Positions 15,652 to 23,921 of a stretch of 64,000 nt of DNA are shown here, piece by piece (the first letter of the stretch is position 1; each line of letters starts with the position of its first letter). Source of the stretch: Corynebacterium aquilae DSM 44791 (lineage in GTDB: Bacteria > Actinomycetota > Actinomycetes > Mycobacteriales > Mycobacteriaceae); contig NZ_CP009245.1 of the NCBI RefSeq assembly GCF_001941445.1, positions 395,992 through 459,991 of the forward strand, in the 5' to 3' direction. The position numbers were made by a program, and so were the translations under genes. Under the pieces are notes generated by a model. The model was not told the DNA's origin, searched no databases, and saw nothing but the letters and a program-made list of their open reading frames with translations.

Positions 15652-17396
15652 GGTGTCACCACCTCAAACAGTGGGGATCCGTCGGTGTCGAGCACGTGGA
15701 CTGCGCAGGACATGCACGGGTCGAAGGAGTGGATGGTGCGCAGCGGCTCTAGGGGCTGGTTTGGGTCGACCAGGGGGTGCTGCTTGTTGCCGGCCAGGGA
15801 TTGTTCGTAGGGGCCGAGTTGGCCTTTGGGGTCGCGACCTCCGGCGAGCCAGGTGGTGGGAACCACGGCTTGGTAGTTGGCGACGCGTTCGTTTTCGATG
15901 TGGACGTAGTGTCCCAGGGTGCCGCGGGCGACTTCCATCAGGGCGAAGCCTTCGCAGTCTTTGGGCCAGGTTTTGGGTTCCCACTTGGAGGAGTCGAACA
16001 CGTCGAAGTCGCCGCGGCGCAGGTTTTCTACGAAGCGGGGGAGTAGGTCGTGGGCGAGGGTTTCCGCGCTGGTGACTGCCTCGCAGGCGCGGGCGTAGGT
16101 GCGGCCCGCGGTGGAGTTCATTTTGTCGATGGTGATGTCGAGCTGGTCGAGGGCTTCGTCGACGAGTTGGCGGGTGCGGGGGTTGTTTTGCAGGTAGGCG
16201 TTGAGCACGCGGGCGACGGGCCCGACTTGCATGGGGCGCCCGGCGTAGCGGGGGGCTTTGGACCAGGTGTATTTTTCGCTGTCGGCGAGCCATTCGTAGG
16301 GCGGTTTCGGCCCGGTGTAGGCGGGGTTGGTTTCGCCGACGGCGGGTTTGACGCCGGCGTCGTCGCCTTCGGTGTAGGTGTACCAGGCGGAGGAGATGAA
16401 CTCTTCGATTTCTTCCGGGTGGAATTCTTGGACGCGGCTGTAGTCGCCGTCGAGGATGACGCCGGGTTTAATTTCGCGGTGCATGGTGGATACGGCTTTG
16501 AGTTTGCCGCCGGCACCGGCGTAGGTGGTGCCGGCCATGCCCATGGCCATGAAGTTCGGGGAGGATGCTCCGATGTCGAAGTAGTCCTTGTATACGCCCA
16601 TGATGGCGACGGCGTCGGGGTAGTAGCACTCGGTGACGAATTCGAGGATTTCTTCCGACCATTCTTTGACCTGGTCTAGTTGGACCTGGTTGACGGTTTC
16701 GGATTTGTTGGGGTCGATTTGGCAGGCCATGCCGCCGACGAGGAAGTTCGGGTGTGGGTTTTTGCCGCCGAAGACCGTGGAGATGCGGATGATGGAGCGC
16801 TGGAATTGCAGGGCGTCCAGGTAGTGGCTGACGGCCATGAGGTTGGCTTCTGGGGGCAGTCGGTAGTCGGGGTGGTCCCAGTAGCCGCCGGTGAAGATGG
16901 ATAGTTGGCCGGAGTCGAGGATTTCTTGGATCTTCTTTTTGACTTTGGCGAATTGGTATTCGGTGTTGCCGCGCCAGGTGGAGCCGATGGATTTGGCGAA
17001 TTCGGCGGTTTTGGCGGGGTCTGCTTCGGCGGCGGAGACGACGTTGACCCAGTCGAGGGCGTGGAGGTGGTAGAAGTGCACGACGTGGTCGTGAACTTCG
17101 TGGGAGGCGAGCACCATGTCGCGGATCAGTTGGGCTTGTTCCGGGGGGATGGAGCCGATGGCGTCTTCGACGGCGGTGACGCTGGCGACGGAGTGGGTGC
17201 CGGTGCAGACGCCGCAGATGCGGCCGACGAAGGCCCACACGTCGCGGGGGTCGCGGTCTTTGACGATGGTTTCGATGCCGCGGAATTGGGTGGTTTCGCT
17301 CCAGGCGTTGGTGATTTTTTCGCCTTCGCGTTCGAGTTCGATTCGCAGGTGACCCTCGATGCGGGTCAACGGGTCGATGACTACGCGTTCAGCCAT
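15648..17396 (-). CDS. [NiFe] hydrogenase large (catalytic) subunit, group 1 type
   Basis: A 582-residue catalytic subunit that binds the Ni-Fe(CN)2CO centre and splits H2. The four nickel-ligating cysteines are Cys61/Cys64 (GRICGVCTGTHS) and Cys561/Cys564 (SFDPCMSCAVH). Processing should occur after His567, removing 15 residues ending FEVVTP. The start IDPLTRIEGHLRIE is typical of group 1 enzymes. It follows the small subunit by 18 bases and overlaps the cytochrome b gene, so all three form one unit. Confidence 0.97.
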   Translation of the reverse strand: MAERVVIDPLTRIEGHLRIELEREGEKITNAWSETTQFRGIETIVKDRDPRDVWAFVGRICGVCTGTHSVASVTAVEDAIGSIPPEQAQLIRDMVLASHEVHDHVVHFYHLHALDWVNVVSAAEADPAKTAEFAKSIGSTWRGNTEYQFAKVKKKIQEILDSGQLSIFTGGYWDHPDYRLPPEANLMAVSHYLDALQFQRSIIRISTVFGGKNPHPNFLVGGMACQIDPNKSETVNQVQLDQVKEWSEEILEFVTECYYPDAVAIMGVYKDYFDIGASSPNFMAMGMAGTTYAGAGGKLKAVSTMHREIKPGVILDGDYSRVQEFHPEEIEEFISSAWYTYTEGDDAGVKPAVGETNPAYTGPKPPYEWLADSEKYTWSKAPRYAGRPMQVGPVARVLNAYLQNNPRTRQLVDEALDQLDITIDKMNSTAGRTYARACEAVTSAETLAHDLLPRFVENLRRGDFDVFDSSKWEPKTWPKDCEGFALMEVARGTLGHYVHIENERVANYQAVVPTTWLAGGRDPKGQLGPYEQSLAGNKQHPLVDPNQPLEPLRTIHSFDPCMSCAVHVLDTDGSPLFEVVTP

Positions 17397-17414
17397 GACG
17401 TAAAGCCTTCTTCC

Positions 17415-18632
17415 TTAGTGGGTGGGGCCTTGTGCAGGCGGGGTCGGATCATTGGGGGTGTGTGCGGCGTGCGCACCTGTTGCTGGGGGTTCGATGTCGC
17501 CGAAGGCGGCCAGCAGGTCGTCGTCGCGGTGGTCGCGCACTTTGATGGTTTTGAAGAAGGTCAGCCCGCCGTGCACGGCCACGCCGGCGGCGGCTGCGCC
17601 GACCAGGCCCAGGCCGATTTTTTCGGCGCTGGCTTCGACACCGAAGCCGGTGACGTCGGGCAGGGTGTCGTAGAAGGGGGTGAACTTGTCGAAGAAGTCT
17701 TTTTCCGTGCACCCGATGCAGGGGTGGCCGGCGCCGATCGGCCAGGAGGTGTGCATGTTCCACTGGGTGATGGGGCAGGGGCTGAAGGTGGAGGGGCCTT
17801 TGCAGCCGACTTCGTAGAGGCACCAGCCGTTTTTGGCGCCTTCATCGTCGAAGGATTTGACGAATTGTCCCGCATCGAAGTGTGCGCGTTTGGGGCAGGA
17901 GTCGTGGATGCGCTGGTCGTAGGCGAACAGGGGGCGGCCTTCCGCGTCGACCTTGGGTGGGGTGCCGTAAGTGAGCAGGTAGGAGATGGTGGCGGTGATG
18001 ACTTCGCCGATGGGCGGGCAGCCGGAAACATTAATGACCGGCTTGTCGGTGATGATTTCGTCTACACCTTTAGCGCCGGTCGGGTTGGGGCGGGCGGCCT
18101 GCACGGAGCCGTAGACGGCGCAGGCGCCGACGGCCAGGATGACGGAGGCGTTTTCGGCGGCGTCGCGCAGCACCTGCTCGGCGGATTTGCCGCCGATGAC
18201 GCAGTAGGCGCCGTTTTCTTCGACTGGTACGGAGCCGTTGACGACGAGGATGTGCGGTTCGGCGTTGAGGTCGTGCAGGGCTTTTTCGGCGTGCTCCCCG
18301 CTAGCGGCCATGACCAGTTCGTTGTAGTTGACGCTCAGCAGGTTCAGCACGAGGTCTTCGACGGTGGTGCCACCGCTGCGCAGCACGGATTCCATGCAGC
18401 CGGTGCATTCTTGGAGTTGCAGCCAGGCGACGTTGGGTTTTTTCACGGCGCCAAGTTTGTCGGCGATTTCTTCGGCTTGTGCTTCGAAGCCTGCGCCGGC
18501 GAATTGGGGTGAGCCGGCGGCGAAGATGGCGGCCAGCCCGGTGCACATCTTCATAAACGAGCGGCGGCTCACGCCTCGGCGCGTGAGGTTTTCGGCAAGG
18601 GTTTCGTCTTGCCATCCAGTGTCGATGTTCAT
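17415..18632 (-). CDS. [NiFe] hydrogenase small subunit, Tat-exported
   Basis: A 405-residue electron-transfer subunit. Twin-arginine signal RRSFMK at residues 23-28, cleavage expected near residue 53. Proximal [4Fe-4S] ligands Cys76, Cys79 (QECTGCMES), Cys171, Cys205; distal cluster His243, Cys246, Cys271, Cys277; medial cluster Cys286, Cys305, Cys308. The positions that are extra cysteines in oxygen-tolerant enzymes are Gly78 and Ser176 here. A membrane helix (about residues 338-360) and a His/Pro-rich cytoplasmic tail follow. It carries the large subunit across the membrane and heads the structural operon. Confidence 0.97.
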   Translation of the reverse strand: MNIDTGWQDETLAENLTRRGVSRRSFMKMCTGLAAIFAAGSPQFAGAGFEAQAEEIADKLGAVKKPNVAWLQLQECTGCMESVLRSGGTTVEDLVLNLLSVNYNELVMAASGEHAEKALHDLNAEPHILVVNGSVPVEENGAYCVIGGKSAEQVLRDAAENASVILAVGACAVYGSVQAARPNPTGAKGVDEIITDKPVINVSGCPPIGEVITATISYLLTYGTPPKVDAEGRPLFAYDQRIHDSCPKRAHFDAGQFVKSFDDEGAKNGWCLYEVGCKGPSTFSPCPITQWNMHTSWPIGAGHPCIGCTEKDFFDKFTPFYDTLPDVTGFGVEASAEKIGLGLVGAAAAGVAVHGGLTFFKTIKVRDHRDDDLLAAFGDIEPPATGAHAAHTPNDPTPPAQGPTH

Positions 18633-18724
18633 CTTCGACTCATTTCTGCGCGATGCGGGTTACGCTACCGACATTAGCAGTGGTTATACCCTTTTCCCGC
18701 AGCGTAGGACCCGTTTTCGGGCCG

Positions 18725-18773
18725 TGGGGATGTTTCCCCAGTTTGCCGCCACCCCCATAAGTAGGTGTGGCAA
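18725..18773 (-). promoter_or_regulatory. two dyad elements upstream of the hydrogenase structural genes
   Basis: TGGGGA-TGTT-TCCCCA (18725-18740) is a perfect 6-bp dyad. Next to it an imperfect dyad has arms TTGCC and GGCAA at 18742-18746 and 18769-18773. Both lie about 90-140 bases upstream of the small-subunit start, where a regulator would act. A minus-strand TATAAC (18683-18688) could be the -10 box. The regulator is unknown. Confidence 0.4.
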
Positions 18774-18807
18774 GGATAGCCTTTTTACCTGGATGTTTTC
18801 AGACAAA

Positions 18808-18842
18808 GACCGACCCTTCCCCCAATCGGGTTAGGGTCGGTC
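18808..18842 (-). terminator. terminator after hypB
   Basis: A 10-bp perfect stem GACCGACCCT/AGGGTCGGTC with a 15-base loop, followed on the minus strand by TTTGTCTG. It separates hypA-hypB from the structural operon. Confidence 0.75.
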
Positions 18843-18875
18843 GTGGTGGTCAGATGCGAGGGGAACAACCCCCGG

Positions 18876-19667
18876 TTACGCTTCGCGGGCCTTTTCGACC
18901 CACTCGTACCACGCGTCCATGCCCTCACCGGTTGTGGCGGACACGGGGAAGATTGGTGCGGTGGGGTTGACCTGACGGATGTTGGCCACAAGCGTGTCCA
19001 TGTCCAGATTCAGGTGGGGCAAAAGATCGATCTTGTTGATGACGATGGCCTGCGCGGTGCGGAACATCACCGGGTATTTCAGCGGCTTGTCTTCGCCCTC
19101 AGTGGTGGACACGATCATCGCTTTGGCGTGCTCGCCGACTTCGAACTCGGCGGGGCACACGAGGTTGCCGACGTTTTCAATGAACACCAGATCCAGGGTC
19201 GACAGATCCAGCCCTTTAAGCGCCTTGGTGACCATCGGCGCATCCAGGTGGCACTCGCCACCAAAACCATTGCCGGTGTTGAGTAGGGAAATCTGTGCGC
19301 CCAGCCCGGTGAGACGATCCGCGTCCAGGGAGGTTTCGATATCGCCCTCAACCACACCGCAGCGGAAGGTGCCCTGGAAGTGCTCCAGGGTGTGGCGCAA
19401 CACCTCAGTCTTGCCGGAACCCGGGGCGCTCATCAGGTTGATGGCGCGCACGTTGTGCTCCTCGAGTGCTTGCCGGTTGTGGGCAGCACAGTGATCGTTT
19501 TCCGCGAAGATGTCCTCGAGTACCTCGATGCGTTCACGCCCGGTGGCGTACTCGGAGTGATCCCCATGATCGTGGTCGTGGGTGTGCTCATGATCGTGGG
19601 TGTGGCCCTCATGATCATGATCGTGGTGGTGCACGGTGCCATCATCGTGGCGGTGGAAGCGACCCAT
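18876..19667 (-). CDS. hypB: hydrogenase nickel-insertion GTPase HypB
   Basis: A 263-residue SIMIBI GTPase that drives nickel insertion together with HypA. A histidine/aspartate-rich region at residues 5-37 should store nickel. The P-loop is APGSGKT (81-87). The metal site shared at the dimer interface is seen in NVGNLVCPAEFEVGEHAKA, the G4 motif as VINKIDLLP and the G5-type ending as PVSATTGEGMDAW. It stands 187 bases downstream of hypA copy 2 on the same strand and ends before a terminator. Confidence 0.97.
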   Translation of the reverse strand: MGRFHRHDDGTVHHHDHDHEGHTHDHEHTHDHDHGDHSEYATGRERIEVLEDIFAENDHCAAHNRQALEEHNVRAINLMSAPGSGKTEVLRHTLEHFQGTFRCGVVEGDIETSLDADRLTGLGAQISLLNTGNGFGGECHLDAPMVTKALKGLDLSTLDLVFIENVGNLVCPAEFEVGEHAKAMIVSTTEGEDKPLKYPVMFRTAQAIVINKIDLLPHLNLDMDTLVANIRQVNPTAPIFPVSATTGEGMDAWYEWVEKAREA

Positions 19668-19854
19668 GGAAAACCTCGCAAAATTCGAATGCCTACACCG
19701 CGCACGCCAATCAGCGTGGGTGTGCGGTGATTATCTCTTAGCTCTAAAAAGACGATACGTGCCCGGGGCTTAGCAGGTGCGAAACCTGCCCACTTCCGGG
19801 GGTGTGAACGCATTCCACTCGGCGGAAACAACTGGGGGTAGTGCAGTCGCTCAA

Positions 19855-20199
19855 TTAGCTGTTGTCCGCGCTGTCCACGTCGATGCTGACCAGCTGAAAC
19901 TCGTTGCCCTGCTCGATGGTGCCGATCGCATCGCATTCGGGGCATAGCGCCGAAAACTCCCCACTAATCACCCCAGAAAACCCGCAGGCGCACGTCATGA
20001 CAGCGTCCATCCACTCAACCTCCAGTGCGGAGCCCGCCAGCGGGGTGCCGCTGGTGGTGAACGTCCACGCGTGCGCCAAGGATTCGGGCACCACCTGCCG
20101 CAGCGCACCAATGCGCAGATTCACACTCAGCACACGCCGGCCACTCGCCGCGCGAGCCACGGCGCCGGCAAGCTGCTGGGATAGGGCTACTTCGTGCAT
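19855..20199 (-). CDS. hypA: hydrogenase nickel chaperone HypA, copy 2
   Basis: A 114-residue HypA with the MHEVALSQQL nickel-binding start. The zinc site deviates: the first pair is Cys70-Ala-Cys72 (CxC, in TCACGFSG) rather than CxxC, while the second is a normal CPEC at 86-89. It precedes hypB, which is the classical arrangement, so this is probably the copy that works with HypB. It is only distantly similar to the plus-strand copy at 13298. Confidence 0.93.
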   Translation of the reverse strand: MHEVALSQQLAGAVARAASGRRVLSVNLRIGALRQVVPESLAHAWTFTTSGTPLAGSALEVEWMDAVMTCACGFSGVISGEFSALCPECDAIGTIEQGNEFQLVSIDVDSADNS

Positions 20200-20343
20200 A
20201 AAAACAGAGACTTCGCGAAAAACAGGGATGCGGAAAAAACAATCACCTCAACAATAGGCGACAGGCAAGGGCGCGAAGATCACTACGAAGATGCTGCACG
20301 CGCAGGTGGGACGACATGGGGCTCGCCGTAGGCGGCGGTGCGC

Positions 20344-20745
20344 CTAGAGGCGAGTATCGCGCCGGGTGCGCAACAAAAACCGGTTGAAAAACACCAAGGC
20401 CACCAGCAGCACCAAGAAGAACACCAGCGGAATCGTGACTGTTTCGTTGCGCAGCGCATTGAAAGCGGACAAGAAACCGACGATGAAGTAGACGCCACCG
20501 GCATTGCGGTGAACGAGAACACCCGCCGGGGACGTTGTGCGCGTGCCGCCACCACGCCGGGAAGACGGCCACGCAATGATCGCGGCGGTGCACGCCAGGT
20601 TGATGACAAAGGCGATGATGAACCCACGGGTCGCTTGAGCGACATGAGCGGTGTACACAATCGTGGCGATCGGCGCGACGAGAAGCACCACGGCAACTGC
20701 CCACGGCAACACCACGCGATCGCCTGTACCAATATGCTTGGTCAT
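20344..20745 (-). CDS. hypothetical four-helix membrane protein
   Basis: A 133-residue membrane protein. Hydrophobic segments lie at about residues 12-32, 39-57, 77-95 and 102-122, with a basic loop (SSRRGGGTRT) and a basic C-terminus. No family recognised. The ATG at 20745 is preferred to a TTG three codons earlier because AAAGG stands nine bases before it. It sits between hypA copy 2 and another small membrane protein on the same strand; a link to the hydrogenase is possible but not shown. Confidence 0.65.
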   Translation of the reverse strand: MTKHIGTGDRVVLPWAVAVVLLVAPIATIVYTAHVAQATRGFIIAFVINLACTAAIIAWPSSRRGGGTRTTSPAGVLVHRNAGGVYFIVGFLSAFNALRNETVTIPLVFFLVLLVALVFFNRFLLRTRRDTRL

Positions 20746-20949
20746 GGTTGTCAACCTTTCTTCAACAACAACACGCGCCCGGGGGGCGTTGGGAAATAAA
20801 CGAGGCTCGTTATCAACAGTCTATTGAGGGGGCGCAGGGGCACAACCCCCTAAGCGGCGTATGTGCCAGAACCCAGCGATCGCCTACCGCCTTCGGCCCA
20901 ATGCGGCAAGGACACCTCCTGCCCTAGCCGCTTGGCTCTGGCGCAGCGC

Positions 20950-21165
20950 TTAGGTGTTGTTGAACTTGTTCTTGAGCGCCTCGGCCTCCACCTCGGCGCT
21001 GCGAGCGGGCTCGTCGGTATCTTCAGCCTTAGCCACAACCTCGTTGTAGCTGTTACCGATCTGCTTATTGCGCCGCAACACCCAGGCGATAACAATCGCG
21101 GGGATACCGATGAGAACGAACAGGGTCAACGCCATAATTGCGATCTCGGCGATTCCAATGGCCAT
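20950..21165 (-). CDS. small single-helix membrane protein
   Basis: A 71-residue protein with one membrane helix (about residues 5-28, ending WVLRRNK) and an acidic, probably helical, cytoplasmic tail. An AAAGGAGCG-type ribosome binding site precedes the ATG. No family recognised. Confidence 0.65.
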   Translation of the reverse strand: MAIGIAEIAIMALTLFVLIGIPAIVIAWVLRRNKQIGNSYNEVVAKAEDTDEPARSAEVEAEALKNKFNNT

Positions 21166-21326
21166 TGTGAACGCTCCTTTACATCAAGCGTGGGGCTTTG
21201 TCAGCACTGGTGCCCCACGAACAACCGTGGTGAAAAAGCTGATGTAGTGCTAACGATAGTGACCTGATGATGGTTTGTCTGGGGTTTGCCGTGCCCCGCA
21301 CGTATGCCACTACTACCTTTAAAAGC

Positions 21327-23840
21327 ATGAGCCACTCCCACCCGCCCGCACACCCCGCGCACCCCGCGGCGATGCCCAGCGCGGGGGAGCACACCACCAC
21401 CTCCCGCGCAGGGAGCATCCGGCGCGAATACCACATGACAGGCGTGGTCCAAGGGGTGGGCTTTCGGCCCTTCTGGTCCGCCCTGGGACAGGACTTTTCT
21501 GTCAGCGGCATCATCGGCAACACCGGAAACGATGTTTACCTCCGGCTGGAAGGCACAGTCGACGATATCGAGGCCTTTATCACCCACGGGCTGGCACACC
21601 TGCCGCCCCTCGCGCAGGTCACCCACGTCGAATACACCCAACAGGCGGCCACAGGTGAGTTCGCGCCAGGCATAGCCGTTGCGGCATCCACCCAGGGCGA
21701 AGCGCACCACACCCGCACCCTGATCCCCGCAGACGTCGCCCTGTGCGCCGACTGCGCCCACGACATGGCCGACCCCACCAACCGGCGCCACCAATACCCC
21801 TTCACCACCTGCACCAACTGCGGCCCGCGCCTATCCATCATCACCGGCCTGCCCTACGACCGGCCCCGCACCACACTAAAAAACTTCCCCCTGTGCCCCG
21901 ACTGCGAGCACGAATACACCGACCTCACCAACCGCCGCTACCACGCACAACCCATCAGCTGCTTTAGCTGCGGCCCCCGCCTGTGGTGGGAAGACAGCAC
22001 ACAGACGCACCAAGCGCCGGACAACCACCCAGCCAGTGGTGCCGTGGCAGGCGCCGACATCGACGACACCGCACCGGCAGGCCTTGCCCCCTGGAACCGG
22101 GAGGAAAGCAACCGGATCATCGCACACGCCCAAAAAGTCATCGCACGCGGCGGCATCATCGCCGTCAAAGGCATCGGCGGATTCCACCTCCTCGCCGACG
22201 CCAGCAACACCCACACCATCGCCCGCCTACGCCAACTCAAAAACCGCCCCCACAAACCCCTCGCCGTCCTCGTCACAGACCTCAACATGGCACGCACCAT
22301 CGTCGACCTGGACGAGCCCACCACCGGCCAACTCACCCACCCCGCCCGACCCATCGTGCTGCTCCCACAGGCCGAACACAGCCCACTTTCCCCGCTGGTC
22401 GCGCCGGGACTCGACGAGATCGGTGTGGTGCTGTCCTACAACCCGCTCTACGACCTCCTGGTCGATAGGCCCCTGGTGTGCACCAGCGGAAACCCCGCCG
22501 GTGAGCCCCTGTGTCACACCAACGCGGCCGCCCGCCAGCACCTGACTCACATGGTCGACGGGTTCATCTTCCACAACCGACCCATCTGCGTGCCCGTGGA
22601 AGACTCCGTCGAAAAACCCCACACCCCGATCCGCAGGTCGCGCGGACGCGCACCACTGCCAATCGACATCACCGGATGGGCACGCACACCCCGCATCGTC
22701 ATCGGAGTCGGCGGCGAGCTCAAAAACACCGTCTGCATCAGCGATCACACCAACGCCTTCTTAAGCGCCCACATCGGCGACATGGGCTCAATGGCCGCGC
22801 ACACCGCCTGGCACACAGCCCTGAAAACCCTCCTGGACTCCCGCGGGCTGAGCTGGGACGACGTCGACCTCCTCGTCGCCGACAAACACCCCAACTACTC
22901 CACCACAACGCTGGCCACCAACCTCTCCGAGCAGCGCGACATCCCCCTCGCAAGCGTCCAACACCACCACGCCCACGCCCTAAGCCTCATCGCCGAACAC
23001 AACCACATCGGAGCAGCCGTCATCGCCACCCTTGACGGCACAGGATACGGCGACGACGGCACCATCTACGGCGGCGAAATCCTCGCCCTCGGCAACAACC
23101 CAGCCGACGAGCTCACCCGCGCCTGGCACCTCCCACGCTTCCCCCTAGTCGGCGGCGATCGCGCCGTCATCCACCCCTGGCGCATCCTCGCCGGCCTCAA
23201 CCACGCCTACCACCTCGACCTACCCGCCGACTGCGGCACCGCAACATCAACCCCGGCAGGGCCATTCACCATCGAAGAAGAAATCACCCTCGTCAACCAC
23301 CAAATCACCACCCGCACCGGCACCGTCGACACCACCTCGCTCGGCCGACTCCTCGACGGCCTAGCCTGCCTCATCCTCGGCCTAAGCCACCAAACCTACG
23401 AAGGCCACGCACCAATGCTCCTCGAGGCAGCAGCCCACCGGGCCACCCCCACGCAGCGCGCACACGCCCAACAGTGGGCGCGCGAACCCGCCACCATCGT
23501 CGAACTCACCCATGCGGTAGTGCGCCGCCAACACGAACTCCACCTCACCCCAGGCCACCCCACCAACAACCCGGCCACCCACGAACTCGCCCACGGCCTC
23601 CACCTGGGACTAGCCCACATCATCGCCACACACCTCCACCAAACCGCCACCGAACACAACACCACCTTCCTCGGACTCACCGGCGGAAGTGCAGTCAACG
23701 CACTACTCAGCCACACCATCGCAAAGCACCTCCTTGAAGCCGGACTACACCTCCACACCCACCAAAAAATCCCACCCACCGACGGCGGACTCAGCCTCGG
23801 ACAAGTCACCTACGGACTAGCCACCCACACCCGCGCCTAA
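21327..23840 (+). CDS. hypF: hydrogenase maturation carbamoyltransferase HypF
   Basis: About 837 residues. HypF makes the carbamoyl adenylate from carbamoyl phosphate and moves the carbamoyl group to the C-terminal cysteine of HypE, the source of the cyanide ligands. Domains in order: acylphosphatase-like (GVVQGVGFRPF), two zinc-finger pairs (CADC, CTNC, CPDC and CFSC), YrdC-like (RGGIIAVKGIGGFHLLADAS) and a Kae1-like domain with VQHHHAHALSLIAEH. The ATG at 21327 gives a His/Pro-rich leader before the first domain; an upstream in-frame start is less likely. Codons are extremely biased to C/A wobble bases. Confidence 0.96.
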   Translation: MSHSHPPAHPAHPAAMPSAGEHTTTSRAGSIRREYHMTGVVQGVGFRPFWSALGQDFSVSGIIGNTGNDVYLRLEGTVDDIEAFITHGLAHLPPLAQVTHVEYTQQAATGEFAPGIAVAASTQGEAHHTRTLIPADVALCADCAHDMADPTNRRHQYPFTTCTNCGPRLSIITGLPYDRPRTTLKNFPLCPDCEHEYTDLTNRRYHAQPISCFSCGPRLWWEDSTQTHQAPDNHPASGAVAGADIDDTAPAGLAPWNREESNRIIAHAQKVIARGGIIAVKGIGGFHLLADASNTHTIARLRQLKNRPHKPLAVLVTDLNMARTIVDLDEPTTGQLTHPARPIVLLPQAEHSPLSPLVAPGLDEIGVVLSYNPLYDLLVDRPLVCTSGNPAGEPLCHTNAAARQHLTHMVDGFIFHNRPICVPVEDSVEKPHTPIRRSRGRAPLPIDITGWARTPRIVIGVGGELKNTVCISDHTNAFLSAHIGDMGSMAAHTAWHTALKTLLDSRGLSWDDVDLLVADKHPNYSTTTLATNLSEQRDIPLASVQHHHAHALSLIAEHNHIGAAVIATLDGTGYGDDGTIYGGEILALGNNPADELTRAWHLPRFPLVGGDRAVIHPWRILAGLNHAYHLDLPADCGTATSTPAGPFTIEEEITLVNHQITTRTGTVDTTSLGRLLDGLACLILGLSHQTYEGHAPMLLEAAAHRATPTQRAHAQQWAREPATIVELTHAVVRRQHELHLTPGHPTNNPATHELAHGLHLGLAHIIATHLHQTATEHNTTFLGLTGGSAVNALLSHTIAKHLLEAGLHLHTHQKIPPTDGGLSLGQVTYGLATHTRA

Positions 23841-23921
23841 AAACCCCACAGCCAACCCCCACTTTCCGCCATGATGGGTGACAAGACATAACCCACCCGC
23901 GACGAGGGGACCACGACACCC

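Noticed and set aside
16905-18512. 535-codon plus-strand open frame across the hydrogenase subunits
   Set aside because: Mirror of the large- and small-subunit genes whose coding strand avoids stop complements; glycine/valine/aspartate composition is not protein-like.
17415-18632. Oxygen-tolerant hydrogenase
   Set aside because: The extra proximal-cluster cysteines are replaced by glycine and serine.
21267-21326. Upstream extension of hypF to an earlier ATG
   Set aside because: Adds 20 residues with no family similarity; the start at 21327 is closer to the domain, though neither has a strong ribosome binding site.
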